DNA of 64,000 nucleotides. Source: Anaerolineales bacterium. Lineage in GTDB: Bacteria > Chloroflexota > Anaerolineae > Anaerolineales > Villigracilaceae. A model generated the notes under the pieces. The model made no database searches. It had not been told where the DNA came from and saw nothing but the letters and a program-made list of their open reading frames with translations. Made by a program: the position numbers and the translations under genes. Of the stretch, positions 33,410-42,286 are shown piece by piece (positions within the stretch are counted from its first letter, which is position 1; each line of letters starts with the position of its first letter). Location: assembly GCA_030583885.1 (NCBI GenBank), contig CP129480.1, positions 1,178,001 to 1,242,000 of the forward strand, read 5' to 3'.

Positions 33410-34638
33410 AAGAACGATCATATTCGCCGATCAACCCAGCCGGCTTTTTACGCGGCTTTGACATGCCGTTGCTGGTCGGTGTTGTCACCCTGCTTGTGTT
33501 TGGCCTGGTGATGTTGTATTCCGCCTCATGGGATTTCTCGCGGGCCGCATACGACGACCCGATGTTCATGTTCCACCGCCAGTTGACCTGGCTTGGGCTT
33601 GGGCTGGCGATTGCGGTCGTTCTGGCCTTCTTTGATTATCACCACTGGCGCAGGCTGGTTGTGCCTGCCATGGCATTTACAGTTCTTTTGTTGACCGCCA
33701 TCCTGTTGATGAACGAGATCCGCTTTGGAGCAAAACGCGCCTTGTTCGACGGCTCGGCCCAGCCTTCAGAATTGGCGAAGCTGGTATCGATCCTTTACAT
33801 CAGCGTCTGGTTATATGCGAAACGGCAGTATTTGCAGGATATTTCCCTTGGGCTGATCCCATTGGGCGTCATCCTCGGAGTGGTGGGCGGTTTGATCTAC
33901 CAGCAACCGGATCTGAGCGCCGCCGCGACGGTTTTGATTTTGGGCGGGCTGCTCTTCTTCCTCGCCGGCGGTGACCTGAAACAGATCGGCGTGTTGCTTG
34001 TGATCGCATCCATTGCTGCATGGCTGGTCGCTTCCATTAGTTTGACGGGAAGTACGCGTGTGAACGATTTTATTGCCGGCATTAAAGATCCCCTGGGCGC
34101 GTCCTATCATGTGCGCCGTTCCTTTGAAGCCATTGTAAATGGCGGCTGGTTCGGGGTGGGGTTGGGGAAATCACAATCCAAGGTGACGGGCCTGCCTGTG
34201 CCGCCAACGGACAGCATTTTTGCGGTGGTCATTGAAGAACTCGGCTGGTTGGGTTCGGTTGCATTGATCTGTTTGTACGGATTTGTCGTCTGGCGCGGGT
34301 TGGTTATTGCGCGCCGCGCGCCGGATATGCTTGGTACATTGCTTGCCTCGGGGCTGGTGATCTGGCTCGCTTTTGAGGCTTTGCTCAACATGGCGGTCAT
34401 GGTCGGTCTCATGCCGTTTGCAGGCAATGCCCTGCCTTTCGTCAGCGCGGGCGGGTCCAACCTGGTTGCCTTGCTGGCTGCACTGGGTATTATTTTCAAT
34501 ATCTCCCGTCAGGCCGGTGACGGGACAACCACAGATGAAGAATGGAGGTCGTATAGTGCGGTTGTTAATTTGCGCTGGTGGAACGGGCGGCGGGGTGTAT
34601 CCCGCACTCGCCGTTCTCGAAGCGTTGAAAGCCGGTAA
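33406..34638 (+). CDS. ftsW: Septal SEDS glycosyltransferase FtsW
   Basis: 410 residues and about ten membrane helices. SEDS signatures: LVFGLVMLYSASW in helix 1, the LFDGSAQPSELAKLV segment, QPDLSAAATVLI (catalytic-region Asp), PTDSIFAVVIEELGWLG, and PFAGNALPFVSAGGSNLVAL. It polymerises lipid II at the septum with FtsI. I prefer ATG 33406 (ATGA overlap with murD) over ATG 33388. The last 27 codons, a strongly basic tail (RRGVSRTRRSRSVESR), overlap the start of murG by 83 nt. Confidence 0.93.
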   Translation: MKERSYSPINPAGFLRGFDMPLLVGVVTLLVFGLVMLYSASWDFSRAAYDDPMFMFHRQLTWLGLGLAIAVVLAFFDYHHWRRLVVPAMAFTVLLLTAILLMNEIRFGAKRALFDGSAQPSELAKLVSILYISVWLYAKRQYLQDISLGLIPLGVILGVVGGLIYQQPDLSAAATVLILGGLLFFLAGGDLKQIGVLLVIASIAAWLVASISLTGSTRVNDFIAGIKDPLGASYHVRRSFEAIVNGGWFGVGLGKSQSKVTGLPVPPTDSIFAVVIEELGWLGSVALICLYGFVVWRGLVIARRAPDMLGTLLASGLVIWLAFEALLNMAVMVGLMPFAGNALPFVSAGGSNLVALLAALGIIFNISRQAGDGTTTDEEWRSYSAVVNLRWWNGRRGVSRTRRSRSVESR

Positions 34639-35653
34639 CCGGACCCTGCAGGTTCTCTGGGTCGGTGGTGAAGGCGGCATGGAAGAGCAGCTCGTGAAAC
34701 GTGAGGGAATTTCCTACCGTTCCATTCCTGCTGCCGGCGTACATGGCGTTGGCTTGCATGCACTGCCCGGCAATATTGCCAAACTCGCGCGCGGAGTTTT
34801 TGAATCGCGCCGCATCCTGCGCGAGTTCAAACCGCATGTGCTCTTCTTCACCGGCGGATATGTTGCCGCGCCCATGGCGTTTGCGGGACGCAGCGTGCCA
34901 ACCGTATTGTATGTACCGGACATCGAGCCGGGCCTTGCGCTCAAATTTCTGGCTCGTTTTGCGGATGTTGTCACTATGACCGCTGATGACTCGAACAAAT
35001 ATTTTCCCCGTTCGCAGAGACTTGCCGTCTCGGGCTATCCGCTTCGCGTTGACCTGTCAAACTGGTCCCGCGAAAAAGGGATGAAACACCTTGGGCTTTA
35101 CCCCGGGCTGCCCGTCCTGCTGGTCACTGGCGGAAGCAAGGGTGCGCATTCGCTCAATATGACCGTCATGAAACATCTGAATGAGCTGCTCGAAATCGCA
35201 CAAGTCATTCATTTGACAGGCTCATTGGATTGGCAGGTTGTCGAAAAGAGCATGAAGGGATTGGCGCCGCAGCTTAAGCCCCGTTATCATGCCATGCCCT
35301 ATTCGCATGAGATGGGGGCAGCGCTCGCGGCGGCGGACCTGGTGGTCTCGCGTGCAGGTGCATCCACACTGGGTGAATATCCCTTCTTCGGTCTGCCGGC
35401 TGTGCTTGTGCCATATCCTCATGCGTGGCGGTATCAAAAAGTCAATGCGGATTATCTCACCGCGCAAAATGCGGCAGTCATTTTGCAGGATGAGCTGTTG
35501 GAGGATAAACTTCTGCCTGTGATCAAGGATATATTGATGAATGAGAATAAACGTGAAGCCATGCGAGCCGCGATGAAACATTTATCCCATCCCAATGCGG
35601 CGGATGTCATTGCCAGCCAGTTGGTTGAACTGGCAGGAGAACAAGGCCTATGA
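34556..35653 (+). CDS. murG: Lipid II synthase (GlcNAc transferase) MurG, divergent
   Basis: 365 residues from GTG 34556, with TGGAGGT 6 nt upstream inside ftsW. GT-B fold: Gly-rich loop GGTGGGVYPAL at 8-18, LLVTGGSKGAHSLN in the C-domain and SRAGASTLGEYPFFGLPAVL with a downstream QKVNADYL holding the Gln and Asn sugar ligands. Odd: the loop usually reads GGTGGH, and the His is Gly13 here; the usual HEQN acceptor segment reads PDIEPG. It adds GlcNAc to lipid I. Position between ftsW and murC supports the assignment. Overlaps cvpA-like gene by 4 nt. Confidence 0.9.
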   Translation: MRLLICAGGTGGGVYPALAVLEALKAGNRTLQVLWVGGEGGMEEQLVKREGISYRSIPAAGVHGVGLHALPGNIAKLARGVFESRRILREFKPHVLFFTGGYVAAPMAFAGRSVPTVLYVPDIEPGLALKFLARFADVVTMTADDSNKYFPRSQRLAVSGYPLRVDLSNWSREKGMKHLGLYPGLPVLLVTGGSKGAHSLNMTVMKHLNELLEIAQVIHLTGSLDWQVVEKSMKGLAPQLKPRYHAMPYSHEMGAALAAADLVVSRAGASTLGEYPFFGLPAVLVPYPHAWRYQKVNADYLTAQNAAVILQDELLEDKLLPVIKDILMNENKREAMRAAMKHLSHPNAADVIASQLVELAGEQGL

Positions 35654-36177
35654 TGAGTATCGTTTACATCTTCTGGATGTACGTCATCCTTTTTGCAGTG
35701 ATCGGCATGATGCGCGGCTGGGCAAAGGAATTGCTGGTCGCCTTCAGCGTGATTACTGCGCTGGCAGTCAATCTGCTTTTGGAGAGATACATCCCTCTCG
35801 TGCGTGATTTGGATAAAACCAGCAGTTCCGTGTTTTGGATCCGCAGCCTCATTTTGATCTCGCTTGTATATTTTGGATACCAGACCGTGTCCATTGCCCG
35901 GCTGGCTTCCAAGGCGGCGCGTGAGCGTTTACAGGACAGCCTTTTTGGCGCGGTGCTGGGAGGCGTGAATGGTTATTTGATCGCAGGCACCATCCTGTAC
36001 TATAACCATGCCGGAAACTATCCATACAGCAATGTTATCAGCCGTGCAACAGACCCCGCGACTGTTGAGATCATTGAGCGGATGATGAACTACATGCCCC
36101 CCCGTTTCCTGGGAGAGCCCGGCATTTATTTTGCGGTCATCATCATCCTGATCTTTATTATTGTGGTGTATGTCTAA
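35650..36177 (+). CDS. CvpA-family-like membrane protein
   Basis: 175 residues with four membrane helices. GMMRGWAKELL after helix 1 and DSLFGAVLGGVNGYLIAG before helix 3 fit the CvpA (colicin V production) family pattern. CvpA is implicated in envelope homeostasis in other bacteria; its role here is unknown. It starts within the murG stop (4-nt overlap) and ends 6 nt before murC, so it is translated with the cell-wall genes. Confidence 0.7.
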   Translation: MMSIVYIFWMYVILFAVIGMMRGWAKELLVAFSVITALAVNLLLERYIPLVRDLDKTSSSVFWIRSLILISLVYFGYQTVSIARLASKAARERLQDSLFGAVLGGVNGYLIAGTILYYNHAGNYPYSNVISRATDPATVEIIERMMNYMPPRFLGEPGIYFAVIIILIFIIVVYV

Positions 36178-36183
36178 ACCATT

Positions 36184-37569
36184 ATGACACGTGTCCATTT
36201 CATCGGCATCGGAGGTTCAGGGCTTTCTGCCATCGCGCGTCTGCTTAAAGAGAGCGGGTACGAGGTGACGGGCTCCGATCAGGCGCTTTCGCCGTTTGCA
36301 ACGGATTTGCAGAATGCCGGTGTCACCATCTATGTTGGACATCATCCACGCAACGTATCGGGAGCGGATTGGGTGGTACGTTCCTCCGCAATTGCGGAGG
36401 ACAACCCCGAGGTCGAAGCCGCGATGCGCATGGGAGTCCCCGTTTACAAACGCGCGGATTTTCTCGGCCGCCTGATGTCTGAGAAAACCGGGATTGCCGT
36501 TGCCGGCACACATGGAAAGACCACCACCACCGCCATGATTGCATGGACGCTGTATGAAATGAAACGCGACCCTTCCTTTATCGTGGGCGGCACGCTCACC
36601 AACCTGAAGGTCAATGCCCATGCAGGGCAGGGTGAACTCTTTGTGATCGAAGCGGATGAATATGACCGCATGTTCCTTGGACTTAAGCCTCGCATCGAGG
36701 TGATCACCAACCTCGAACACGATCATCCGGATTGCTACCCGACGTTCAATGACATGTATTCTGCTTTTCGGAGTTTTGTGGATTTACTGCCTTCCGACGG
36801 TACGTTGATCGTCTCGGCGGAGGACGAAAGCGCCGTAACCCTGCTGGCCCATGCGCGCGGAAAGGGATTGAATGTTGTTTCGTACGGTGTGCAGGATGAG
36901 ATGACCATCAACAGCCCGCAATGGGTGCAGGCGCGCGAACTCAAGACCAATGATCGCGGCGGATATGATTTTTCCGTGATGACGAATATGGACGTAACGG
37001 CTTCTTCATCGTTCAAGGTCTCTTTGCAGGTGCCGGGCAGGCACAATGTGCGCAATGCGCTTGCCGCGCTTTCGGTTATCCTGACCCTTGGTCTGTCATT
37101 ACAGGCCGCAGCGGATGCGCTGGGTCAATTTACCGGCACAGGTCGCCGCTTTGAAATACGAGGCGAAAGGAACGGCGTACTCGTGATTGACGATTATGCC
37201 CATCATCCCACTGAGATCCGGGCAACATTATCGGGAGCAAAGTCCCGTTATCCAAGTCGCCGCATTTGGGCAGTCTGGCAGCCTCATACCTATTCGCGTA
37301 CACAGGCCTTGTTTTATGAGTTTTCCCGCGCCTTTGACGATGCGGACGAAGTGCTGGTCACTGAAATTTATGCCTCGCGAGAGGCGAAGCAGGGCTTCTC
37401 TTCCGTGGAGGTGGTCGGCGCCATGCCTCATCCCTCGGCGCGGTATAGCGGCTCGCTGGATGAAACGAAGAAGCATCTGTTGAAAAAACTCCGTTCGGGT
37501 GACGTGGTGATCGTGCTTTCAGCAGGCGATGCGGACCGGATCAGCGCCGATCTTTTAGAGGAAATGTGA
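36184..37569 (+). CDS. murC: UDP-MurNAc:L-alanine ligase
   Basis: 461 residues. HFIGIGGSGLSAIARLL at the N-terminus binds UDP-MurNAc. The ATP-binding loop is GTHGKTTTTAMI (~107-118), followed by VIEADEYDRMFL and LEHDHPDCYPT. The C-terminal domain has IDDYAHHPTEIRATL and WQPHTYSRT. MurC adds L-Ala, the first committed amino acid of the stem peptide. Full length, no fusion with Ddl. Preceded by ACCATT rather than a strong ribosome site, 6 nt after the CvpA-like stop. Confidence 0.96.
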   Translation: MTRVHFIGIGGSGLSAIARLLKESGYEVTGSDQALSPFATDLQNAGVTIYVGHHPRNVSGADWVVRSSAIAEDNPEVEAAMRMGVPVYKRADFLGRLMSEKTGIAVAGTHGKTTTTAMIAWTLYEMKRDPSFIVGGTLTNLKVNAHAGQGELFVIEADEYDRMFLGLKPRIEVITNLEHDHPDCYPTFNDMYSAFRSFVDLLPSDGTLIVSAEDESAVTLLAHARGKGLNVVSYGVQDEMTINSPQWVQARELKTNDRGGYDFSVMTNMDVTASSSFKVSLQVPGRHNVRNALAALSVILTLGLSLQAAADALGQFTGTGRRFEIRGERNGVLVIDDYAHHPTEIRATLSGAKSRYPSRRIWAVWQPHTYSRTQALFYEFSRAFDDADEVLVTEIYASREAKQGFSSVEVVGAMPHPSARYSGSLDETKKHLLKKLRSGDVVIVLSAGDADRISADLLEEM

Positions 37570-37576
37570 GGTAGCC

Positions 37577-37780
37577 ATGTCTGACGAAAAAATACAAACG
37601 CTTCAAGACCTGACCGATGTGATCGCCCTGCCTCCGTTGAAGATGGTTCTCGCCCATAAAAAGGGCGAAGGCGGGAGCAAACCCTTCCCGTCCGCTGTGC
37701 CTGCGTCGGTAGCGCCCCGGGTGCATGTGGAAGTGCAGACCGTGAAGAAACTAATTGAGCATTTGGAGCAGAAAGCTTAA
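37577..37780 (+). CDS. 67-residue orphan protein between murC and murB
   Basis: 67 residues, soluble, pI roughly neutral. The N-terminus is helical (MSDEKIQTLQDLTDVIA), the middle is Lys/Gly/Pro-rich (HKKGEGGSKPFPSAVPAS), and the C-terminus is a helix (EVQTVKKLIEHLEQKA). No family recognised. GTGAGG precedes ATG 37577, and spacing of 7 and 5 nt to its neighbours argues for a real gene. It might be a small division or cell-wall regulatory protein; this is inference from position only. Confidence 0.65.
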   Translation: MSDEKIQTLQDLTDVIALPPLKMVLAHKKGEGGSKPFPSAVPASVAPRVHVEVQTVKKLIEHLEQKA

Positions 37781-37785
37781 GCGAG

Positions 37786-38709
37786 ATGATTATGACCAGC
37801 TCAACGTATTCCGTTGATATGCTACGCCGGCAGTTTGGCAGTGCTGTGCAGGAGAATGTGCCTCTTGCGCCGTATACCTCTGCGCGCATCGGCGGACCTG
37901 CGGATGTGCTGGCCACGGTCAAATCTGCGGCTGAGTTTGCCGACGTCATGCAATTTCTCTGGGAACACGAATTTCCATACTACGTACTTGGCGGGGGCTC
38001 GAATGTCCTGGTCAGCGATAAAGGCGTGCGCGGGGTGGTGGTCTTGAACAAGGCCAAGGAAGTGCGTTTTGAAACAGGCGACAGCCCAACGGTCTGGTGT
38101 GAGGCGGGGGTGATCTTTAGCAACCTTGCGAACCGCTGTGCCGCCATGGGCTTGTCCGGACTGGAATGGGCGGCAACAGTGCCCGGCACGGTTGGCGGTG
38201 CGGTTTATGGGAACGCCGGCGCGTTCGGGGGCGATATGTCCGGCAATTTGATCTGGGCTGAGATGTTAACGCGCAATGGGCGCGAGAAATTTTCCGTTGA
38301 TCAAATGGGATATGGGTATCGTACGAGCGTGTTGAAATGCGGTGAAATCAAAGCAATCGTACTTGCGGTGTTGTTGGGATTAAAAAATGCAACGAAAGAG
38401 GAGGTCTCTGTTAGAATCAGGCAGTTCAGTGAACGCCGAAAAGCCGCGCAGCCGCCCGGTGCGAGCATGGGTTCCATGTTCAAAAACCCCGAGGGCGACC
38501 ATGCGGGGCGATTGATCGAAGCCGCGGGATTGAAAGGCATGCGTATCGGCAACGCTGAAATCAGCACGCTGCACGGAAACTTTTTTATCAATCATGGCGA
38601 GACTCGCGCCAGTGATATCCGTGAGTTGATAGATTTAACTTGTAAAACAGTGAAACGAGAACTCGGCGTTGACCTTGAATTGGAAATTGAACTCGTAGGA
38701 GAATGGTAG
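37786..38709 (+). CDS. murB: UDP-N-acetylenolpyruvoylglucosamine reductase
   Basis: 307 residues, the short (type II) MurB class. FAD-binding YTSARIGGPADVL and YYVLGGGSNVLVSDKG, then GLEWAATVPGTVGGAVYGNAG, the tyrosine loop YGYRTS, and the catalytic Ser in PGASMGSMFKNP. The C-terminal Glu lies in the STLHGNFFINHGETRASDI region. It reduces UDP-GlcNAc-enolpyruvate to UDP-MurNAc using NADPH. ATG 37786 or ATG 37792 could initiate. Confidence 0.95.
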   Translation: MIMTSSTYSVDMLRRQFGSAVQENVPLAPYTSARIGGPADVLATVKSAAEFADVMQFLWEHEFPYYVLGGGSNVLVSDKGVRGVVVLNKAKEVRFETGDSPTVWCEAGVIFSNLANRCAAMGLSGLEWAATVPGTVGGAVYGNAGAFGGDMSGNLIWAEMLTRNGREKFSVDQMGYGYRTSVLKCGEIKAIVLAVLLGLKNATKEEVSVRIRQFSERRKAAQPPGASMGSMFKNPEGDHAGRLIEAAGLKGMRIGNAEISTLHGNFFINHGETRASDIRELIDLTCKTVKRELGVDLELEIELVGEW

Positions 38710-38710
38710 T

Positions 38711-39826
38711 TTGAAGAAACTTCGCATTGCAGTTTTATTCGGAGGCCGTTCCGGCGAACATGAGGTGTCGCTCATGTCCGCACGTTCCGTGCTGTCTGCA
38801 TTGGATGCGGAGCGATATGAAGTCATCCAGATCGGCATCACGCCGGATGGCAACTGGCTGACCGGCGCGCATGTCCTTGAAGCATTTGAAGGGAAGGATG
38901 TGTCAGGTTTGGACTCGGTCATCCCGCCCACGGAACCCGCACAGCATCAATCCCTATATGTTGTCCGCTCGACGAAGACGGGCAATAAACTTGAGACCCT
39001 TGCCGCAGTGGATGTTTTCTTCCCGGTCCTGCATGGTCCCTTTGGCGAGGATGGCACGATTCAAGGCGTGTTCGAACTGGCGGATGCGGCCTATGTGGGC
39101 GCGGGCGTGGCAGGTTCCTCGGTGGGCATGGACAAGGGCATCTTCAAGGATGTCATGCGCGCGAACGGCATCCCGATTGTGGATTCGATTCTTGTCCTGC
39201 GGAGTGAGGTCGAAACCGACATGAACGCTGTCATCGAAAAAGCGGAGAGGCTGGGCGCATATCCATTCTTTGCGAAACCTGCCAATCTGGGATCCTCGGT
39301 GGGAATCAGCAAATGCAATTCGCGCTCCGACCTCGCTGAGGGCTTGATGGAAGCCGCGCGGTACGACCGCCGTATCATTGTCGAACGCGGTGCGGGCGAC
39401 GTGCGTGAAGTGGAAGTGAGCGTGCTTGGAAATGAATCCCCGCAGGCCTCTGTTTGCGGGGAGGTCGTGCCAAGCCGCGAGTTCTACTCTTATGAATCAA
39501 AATATATGGATGGCACATCGGGATTGGTCATCCCTTCACAATTGCCGCGAGAAGTCACAGACAGGGTCCGCGAGTATGCCGTTCGCGCATACACAGCCAT
39601 TGACTGCGCAGGCATGGCGCGCGCAGATTTCTTCGTTGAGAACGGCACGCACAATATTTACTTGAATGAGTTGAACACCTTGCCCGGTTTTACATCCATC
39701 AGCATGTATCCGAAATTGTGGCAGGCAAGCGGCTTGACCTATCCCCAGCTTGTGGACCGTTTGATCGAACTTGCGCTGGAGCGCAAGGCGCAGCGTGACC
39801 ACACCGAGCGTCGGAGGAGCACATGA
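38711..39826 (+). CDS. ddl: D-alanine:D-alanine ligase
   Basis: 371 residues. The start is TTG 38711, with AGGAG 9 nt upstream; no ATG fits. VLFGGRSGEHEVSLMSA at the N-terminus, HGPFGEDGTIQG, AGSSVGMDKG, the ATP-grasp stretch FFAKPANLGSSVGISKC, and ELNTLPGFTSISMYPKLW with the Mg ligands. This is the Ddl that supplies D-Ala-D-Ala to MurF. Overlaps ftsQ by 4 nt. Confidence 0.96.
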   Translation: MKKLRIAVLFGGRSGEHEVSLMSARSVLSALDAERYEVIQIGITPDGNWLTGAHVLEAFEGKDVSGLDSVIPPTEPAQHQSLYVVRSTKTGNKLETLAAVDVFFPVLHGPFGEDGTIQGVFELADAAYVGAGVAGSSVGMDKGIFKDVMRANGIPIVDSILVLRSEVETDMNAVIEKAERLGAYPFFAKPANLGSSVGISKCNSRSDLAEGLMEAARYDRRIIVERGAGDVREVEVSVLGNESPQASVCGEVVPSREFYSYESKYMDGTSGLVIPSQLPREVTDRVREYAVRAYTAIDCAGMARADFFVENGTHNIYLNELNTLPGFTSISMYPKLWQASGLTYPQLVDRLIELALERKAQRDHTERRRST

Positions 39827-40833
39827 GCAATAAACGCGAGTTTACCCGCGCCGAACTCGTCCGCCGCCGCCGCGCCGAACGCGCTGCAAAGGAACTGGAG
39901 CAGACCACGAAGCACGCTGTCAGGCCGGTTGTACCGGTTACCTCGCGCATGTTGACGCCCCCCGCCCCCATGCCCAGACATGAGGAAAAAAGCCGCCGTT
40001 TCAACGTTGCACTGAGTATGCCTGAAATGCATGCAGGTATATCGGGTATTGCAATATCCCGTATCCGCACAAATTGGAGGCTGGTCTCCATTGGAATTGC
40101 GCTTTTACTTGGCATTGCCGTTTATCTGGCGCTCACGCTTCCATACTTCTTTGTCCCTGCCGCCACGGTGCTGGGTAATGATCGTTTGAGCAAGGAGGAG
40201 ATCAATGCCGTACTCGGTGTTAGCGGGCATTCCATCTTCACCATGAAGCCAGGTGAGGTGGAAACCCGTCTGCTGGTGAACTATCCGGAACTGCTATCAG
40301 CGAAAGTGGATGTCTATTTGCCGAACCATGTGTTTGTCAAGGTCGCCGAGCGTCAGCCTGTCATTCTATGGCAGCAGGGCGAGGGCTATACATGGGTTGA
40401 TGGAACCGGCGTGGCATTTCGTCCGCGCGGATTAGAGGCAGGGCTTGTGCTCATCCAGGCGTTGGATGAGCCTCCTGCTGGTGTTGCACCTGTGGACGGC
40501 CAGTTTGGTCCGCCGCCATATGTGAAACAGGAACTGGTGGATGCGATCCTCGCTCTTGCTCCGCTCGTGCCGGATGGCTCAACGATGACGTTCGACTCCA
40601 CCCAGGGCTTGGGCTGGGTGGACCCCCGCGGCTGGCAGGCGGTGTTTGGCACAAGCTCGCAGGATATGCCTTTGAAGGTGCGCGTATATCAATCCCTGGT
40701 CGATTCACTGATGACACGCCGCATTATTCCTGAATTTATCAGTGTCGTCTACCCGGATGCGCCTTTTTACCGTATGGCTGAAACAGGTTTTGAAGAAGAA
40801 TTTGATGAACTCTCAGTGAGCAGTGGACAATAA
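39823..40833 (+). CDS. ftsQ: Division protein FtsQ
   Basis: 336 residues. A long, very basic cytosolic N-terminus (~1-85, RRRRAERAAK) is followed by one membrane helix (~86-107). A POTRA domain (VPAATVLGNDRLSKEEINAVLGVSGHSIF, ~112-180) and an FtsQ domain (~185-330) come next. FtsQ bridges FtsL/DivIC-type proteins and the septal synthase. The start overlaps ddl by 4 nt. The C-terminus overlaps or abuts ftsA, depending on the ftsA start. Confidence 0.88.
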   Translation: MSNKREFTRAELVRRRRAERAAKELEQTTKHAVRPVVPVTSRMLTPPAPMPRHEEKSRRFNVALSMPEMHAGISGIAISRIRTNWRLVSIGIALLLGIAVYLALTLPYFFVPAATVLGNDRLSKEEINAVLGVSGHSIFTMKPGEVETRLLVNYPELLSAKVDVYLPNHVFVKVAERQPVILWQQGEGYTWVDGTGVAFRPRGLEAGLVLIQALDEPPAGVAPVDGQFGPPPYVKQELVDAILALAPLVPDGSTMTFDSTQGLGWVDPRGWQAVFGTSSQDMPLKVRVYQSLVDSLMTRRIIPEFISVVYPDAPFYRMAETGFEEEFDELSVSSGQ

Positions 40834-40834
40834 G

Positions 40835-42079
40835 ATGGAAGAGATTGTAGTTGGCCTTGACGTAGGCACGACCAAGGTTTGCACCCTCGTTGCGCGCATG
40901 GAGGATGCAGAGACCATTCGCATCCTTGGTGTGGGTATCGAACCTTCGGAAGGCATCCGCAAGGGCATTATCGTGGACCTTGCCGCCGCATCACAGGCCA
41001 TCAAGCGCTCGGTGGAAAAGGCCGAGCGGACCTCCGGTTTGGAAATTACCACCGCGCTGGTCAGCCTTGCAGGTGCGCATGTTTCATCGGTCAACAGCCG
41101 TGGTGCAACGGGCATCCCCGGCGGGATCATTGATGCAATGGATATTATCCATGCCCTTGATCAGGCGCAGGCAGTTGCCATCCCGCATGACCGCGAGGTC
41201 GTGCATATTATCCAGCGCGGCATCACCGTGGATGGGCAGGAAGGCGTACGGACCCCCGTCGGCATGCATGGGTACAAACTCGAAGTGGAAACGCACATTA
41301 TCACCGCCGCCGCCGCTACCGTGGATAACCTGCGTCAATGTGTGGGTACGGCAGGTGTGGATATTCAGCAGTTCGTTCTAAACCCGCTTGCCTCTGCGGA
41401 AGTGGTGCTGACCGAACAGGAACGTCAGATGGGTGTTGCAGTCTGTGACATCGGCGGCGGGACAACCGACCTGGCGATTTATGTGGACGGCGATGTCTGG
41501 CATACGATGGTGCTTGCCGTCGGCGGGAATCACATCACGCAGGATATTGCCCATGGCTTGCGTCTGGCTCTCTCCCAGGCGGAGGAAGTGAAGAAGCAGC
41601 AGGGCTATGCCATTCGATCCGAAGTTGGAAGCGAGGAATATTTCTCCATCCGTCCCTTCGGCGAAGACCGGGATGTCAAGATCAACCGCCAGGATCTGGC
41701 ACATATCATCGAAGCCCGCATCGAAGAGACCTTTGGATTGATCCTGCAGGAAATAAAACGCTCCGGCTATGATGGCCTGCTTCCGGCAGGCATGGTGTTG
41801 ACGGGTGGAACATCCGCCCTGCCCGGCATCAAACATGTTGCCAGCCAGGTGCTGGGAATTCCTGTGCGCACCGCGCAACCGCAGAACCTGACAGGTCTTG
41901 TTGATAAACTGGATTCGCCTGCATATTCCACAAGTGTGGGGTTGCTGCGCTGGGCGACCACCATGCGTGAGCACGATATTGTAGTTTCAAGAGGTAATAA
42001 AAACCGCCGCAAATTACGAGGAGAAAAGAACATGAATTTTGACGCAATAAAAAACTGGATAAAACGGTTGCTGCCCTAG
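40835..42079 (+). CDS. ftsA: Division protein FtsA
   Basis: 414 residues from ATG 40835; GTG 40823 is an alternative that overlaps ftsQ. Actin-like ATPase: phosphate-1 VVGLDVGTTKVCTLVA, the FtsA-specific 1C domain (~80-160), phosphate-2 VCDIGGGTTDLAIY, adenosine loop VLTGGTSALPGI. The last 12 residues form an amphipathic membrane-targeting helix (DAIKNWIKRLLP). FtsA tethers FtsZ to the membrane. Not every Chloroflexota genome is expected to rely on FtsA, so its clear presence is informative. Confidence 0.95.
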   Translation: MEEIVVGLDVGTTKVCTLVARMEDAETIRILGVGIEPSEGIRKGIIVDLAAASQAIKRSVEKAERTSGLEITTALVSLAGAHVSSVNSRGATGIPGGIIDAMDIIHALDQAQAVAIPHDREVVHIIQRGITVDGQEGVRTPVGMHGYKLEVETHIITAAAATVDNLRQCVGTAGVDIQQFVLNPLASAEVVLTEQERQMGVAVCDIGGGTTDLAIYVDGDVWHTMVLAVGGNHITQDIAHGLRLALSQAEEVKKQQGYAIRSEVGSEEYFSIRPFGEDRDVKINRQDLAHIIEARIEETFGLILQEIKRSGYDGLLPAGMVLTGGTSALPGIKHVASQVLGIPVRTAQPQNLTGLVDKLDSPAYSTSVGLLRWATTMREHDIVVSRGNKNRRKLRGEKNMNFDAIKNWIKRLLP

Positions 42080-42286
42080 TTGAATCATCCTCTCGACAGA
42101 GGATGTGAACGGAGTGAGGAGTGTGTTTCGATGGGTGTAATAAAAAGGCGATTTATCACGAAATGCAATGCGTATAGATCACTTTACACTCCACTTAACA
42201 CCATTTACAAATTGTATACTTTTTGCCACTATTGAAATCCCGTATTCTCGCTTAAGATATGGCATATTCCTTGCCAGGAGGAACAA
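42080..42286. other. ftsA-ftsZ intergenic region
   Basis: 207 nt, the only sizeable gap in the cluster. It holds a hairpin CATCCTCT-CGAC-AGAGGATG (42086-42105) without a T-run, so probably not a full terminator. An AT-rich stretch follows (42150-42270) with weak promoter-like hexamers: TTGAAA at 42232 and TAAGAT at 42253, 15 nt apart. I infer a dedicated ftsZ promoter but cannot fix it. Confidence 0.45.

Noticed and set aside
42086..42105. Hairpin after ftsA as a terminator
   Set aside because: It has an 8-bp stem but no T-run; read-through to ftsZ cannot be excluded, so it is noted only as part of the gap.
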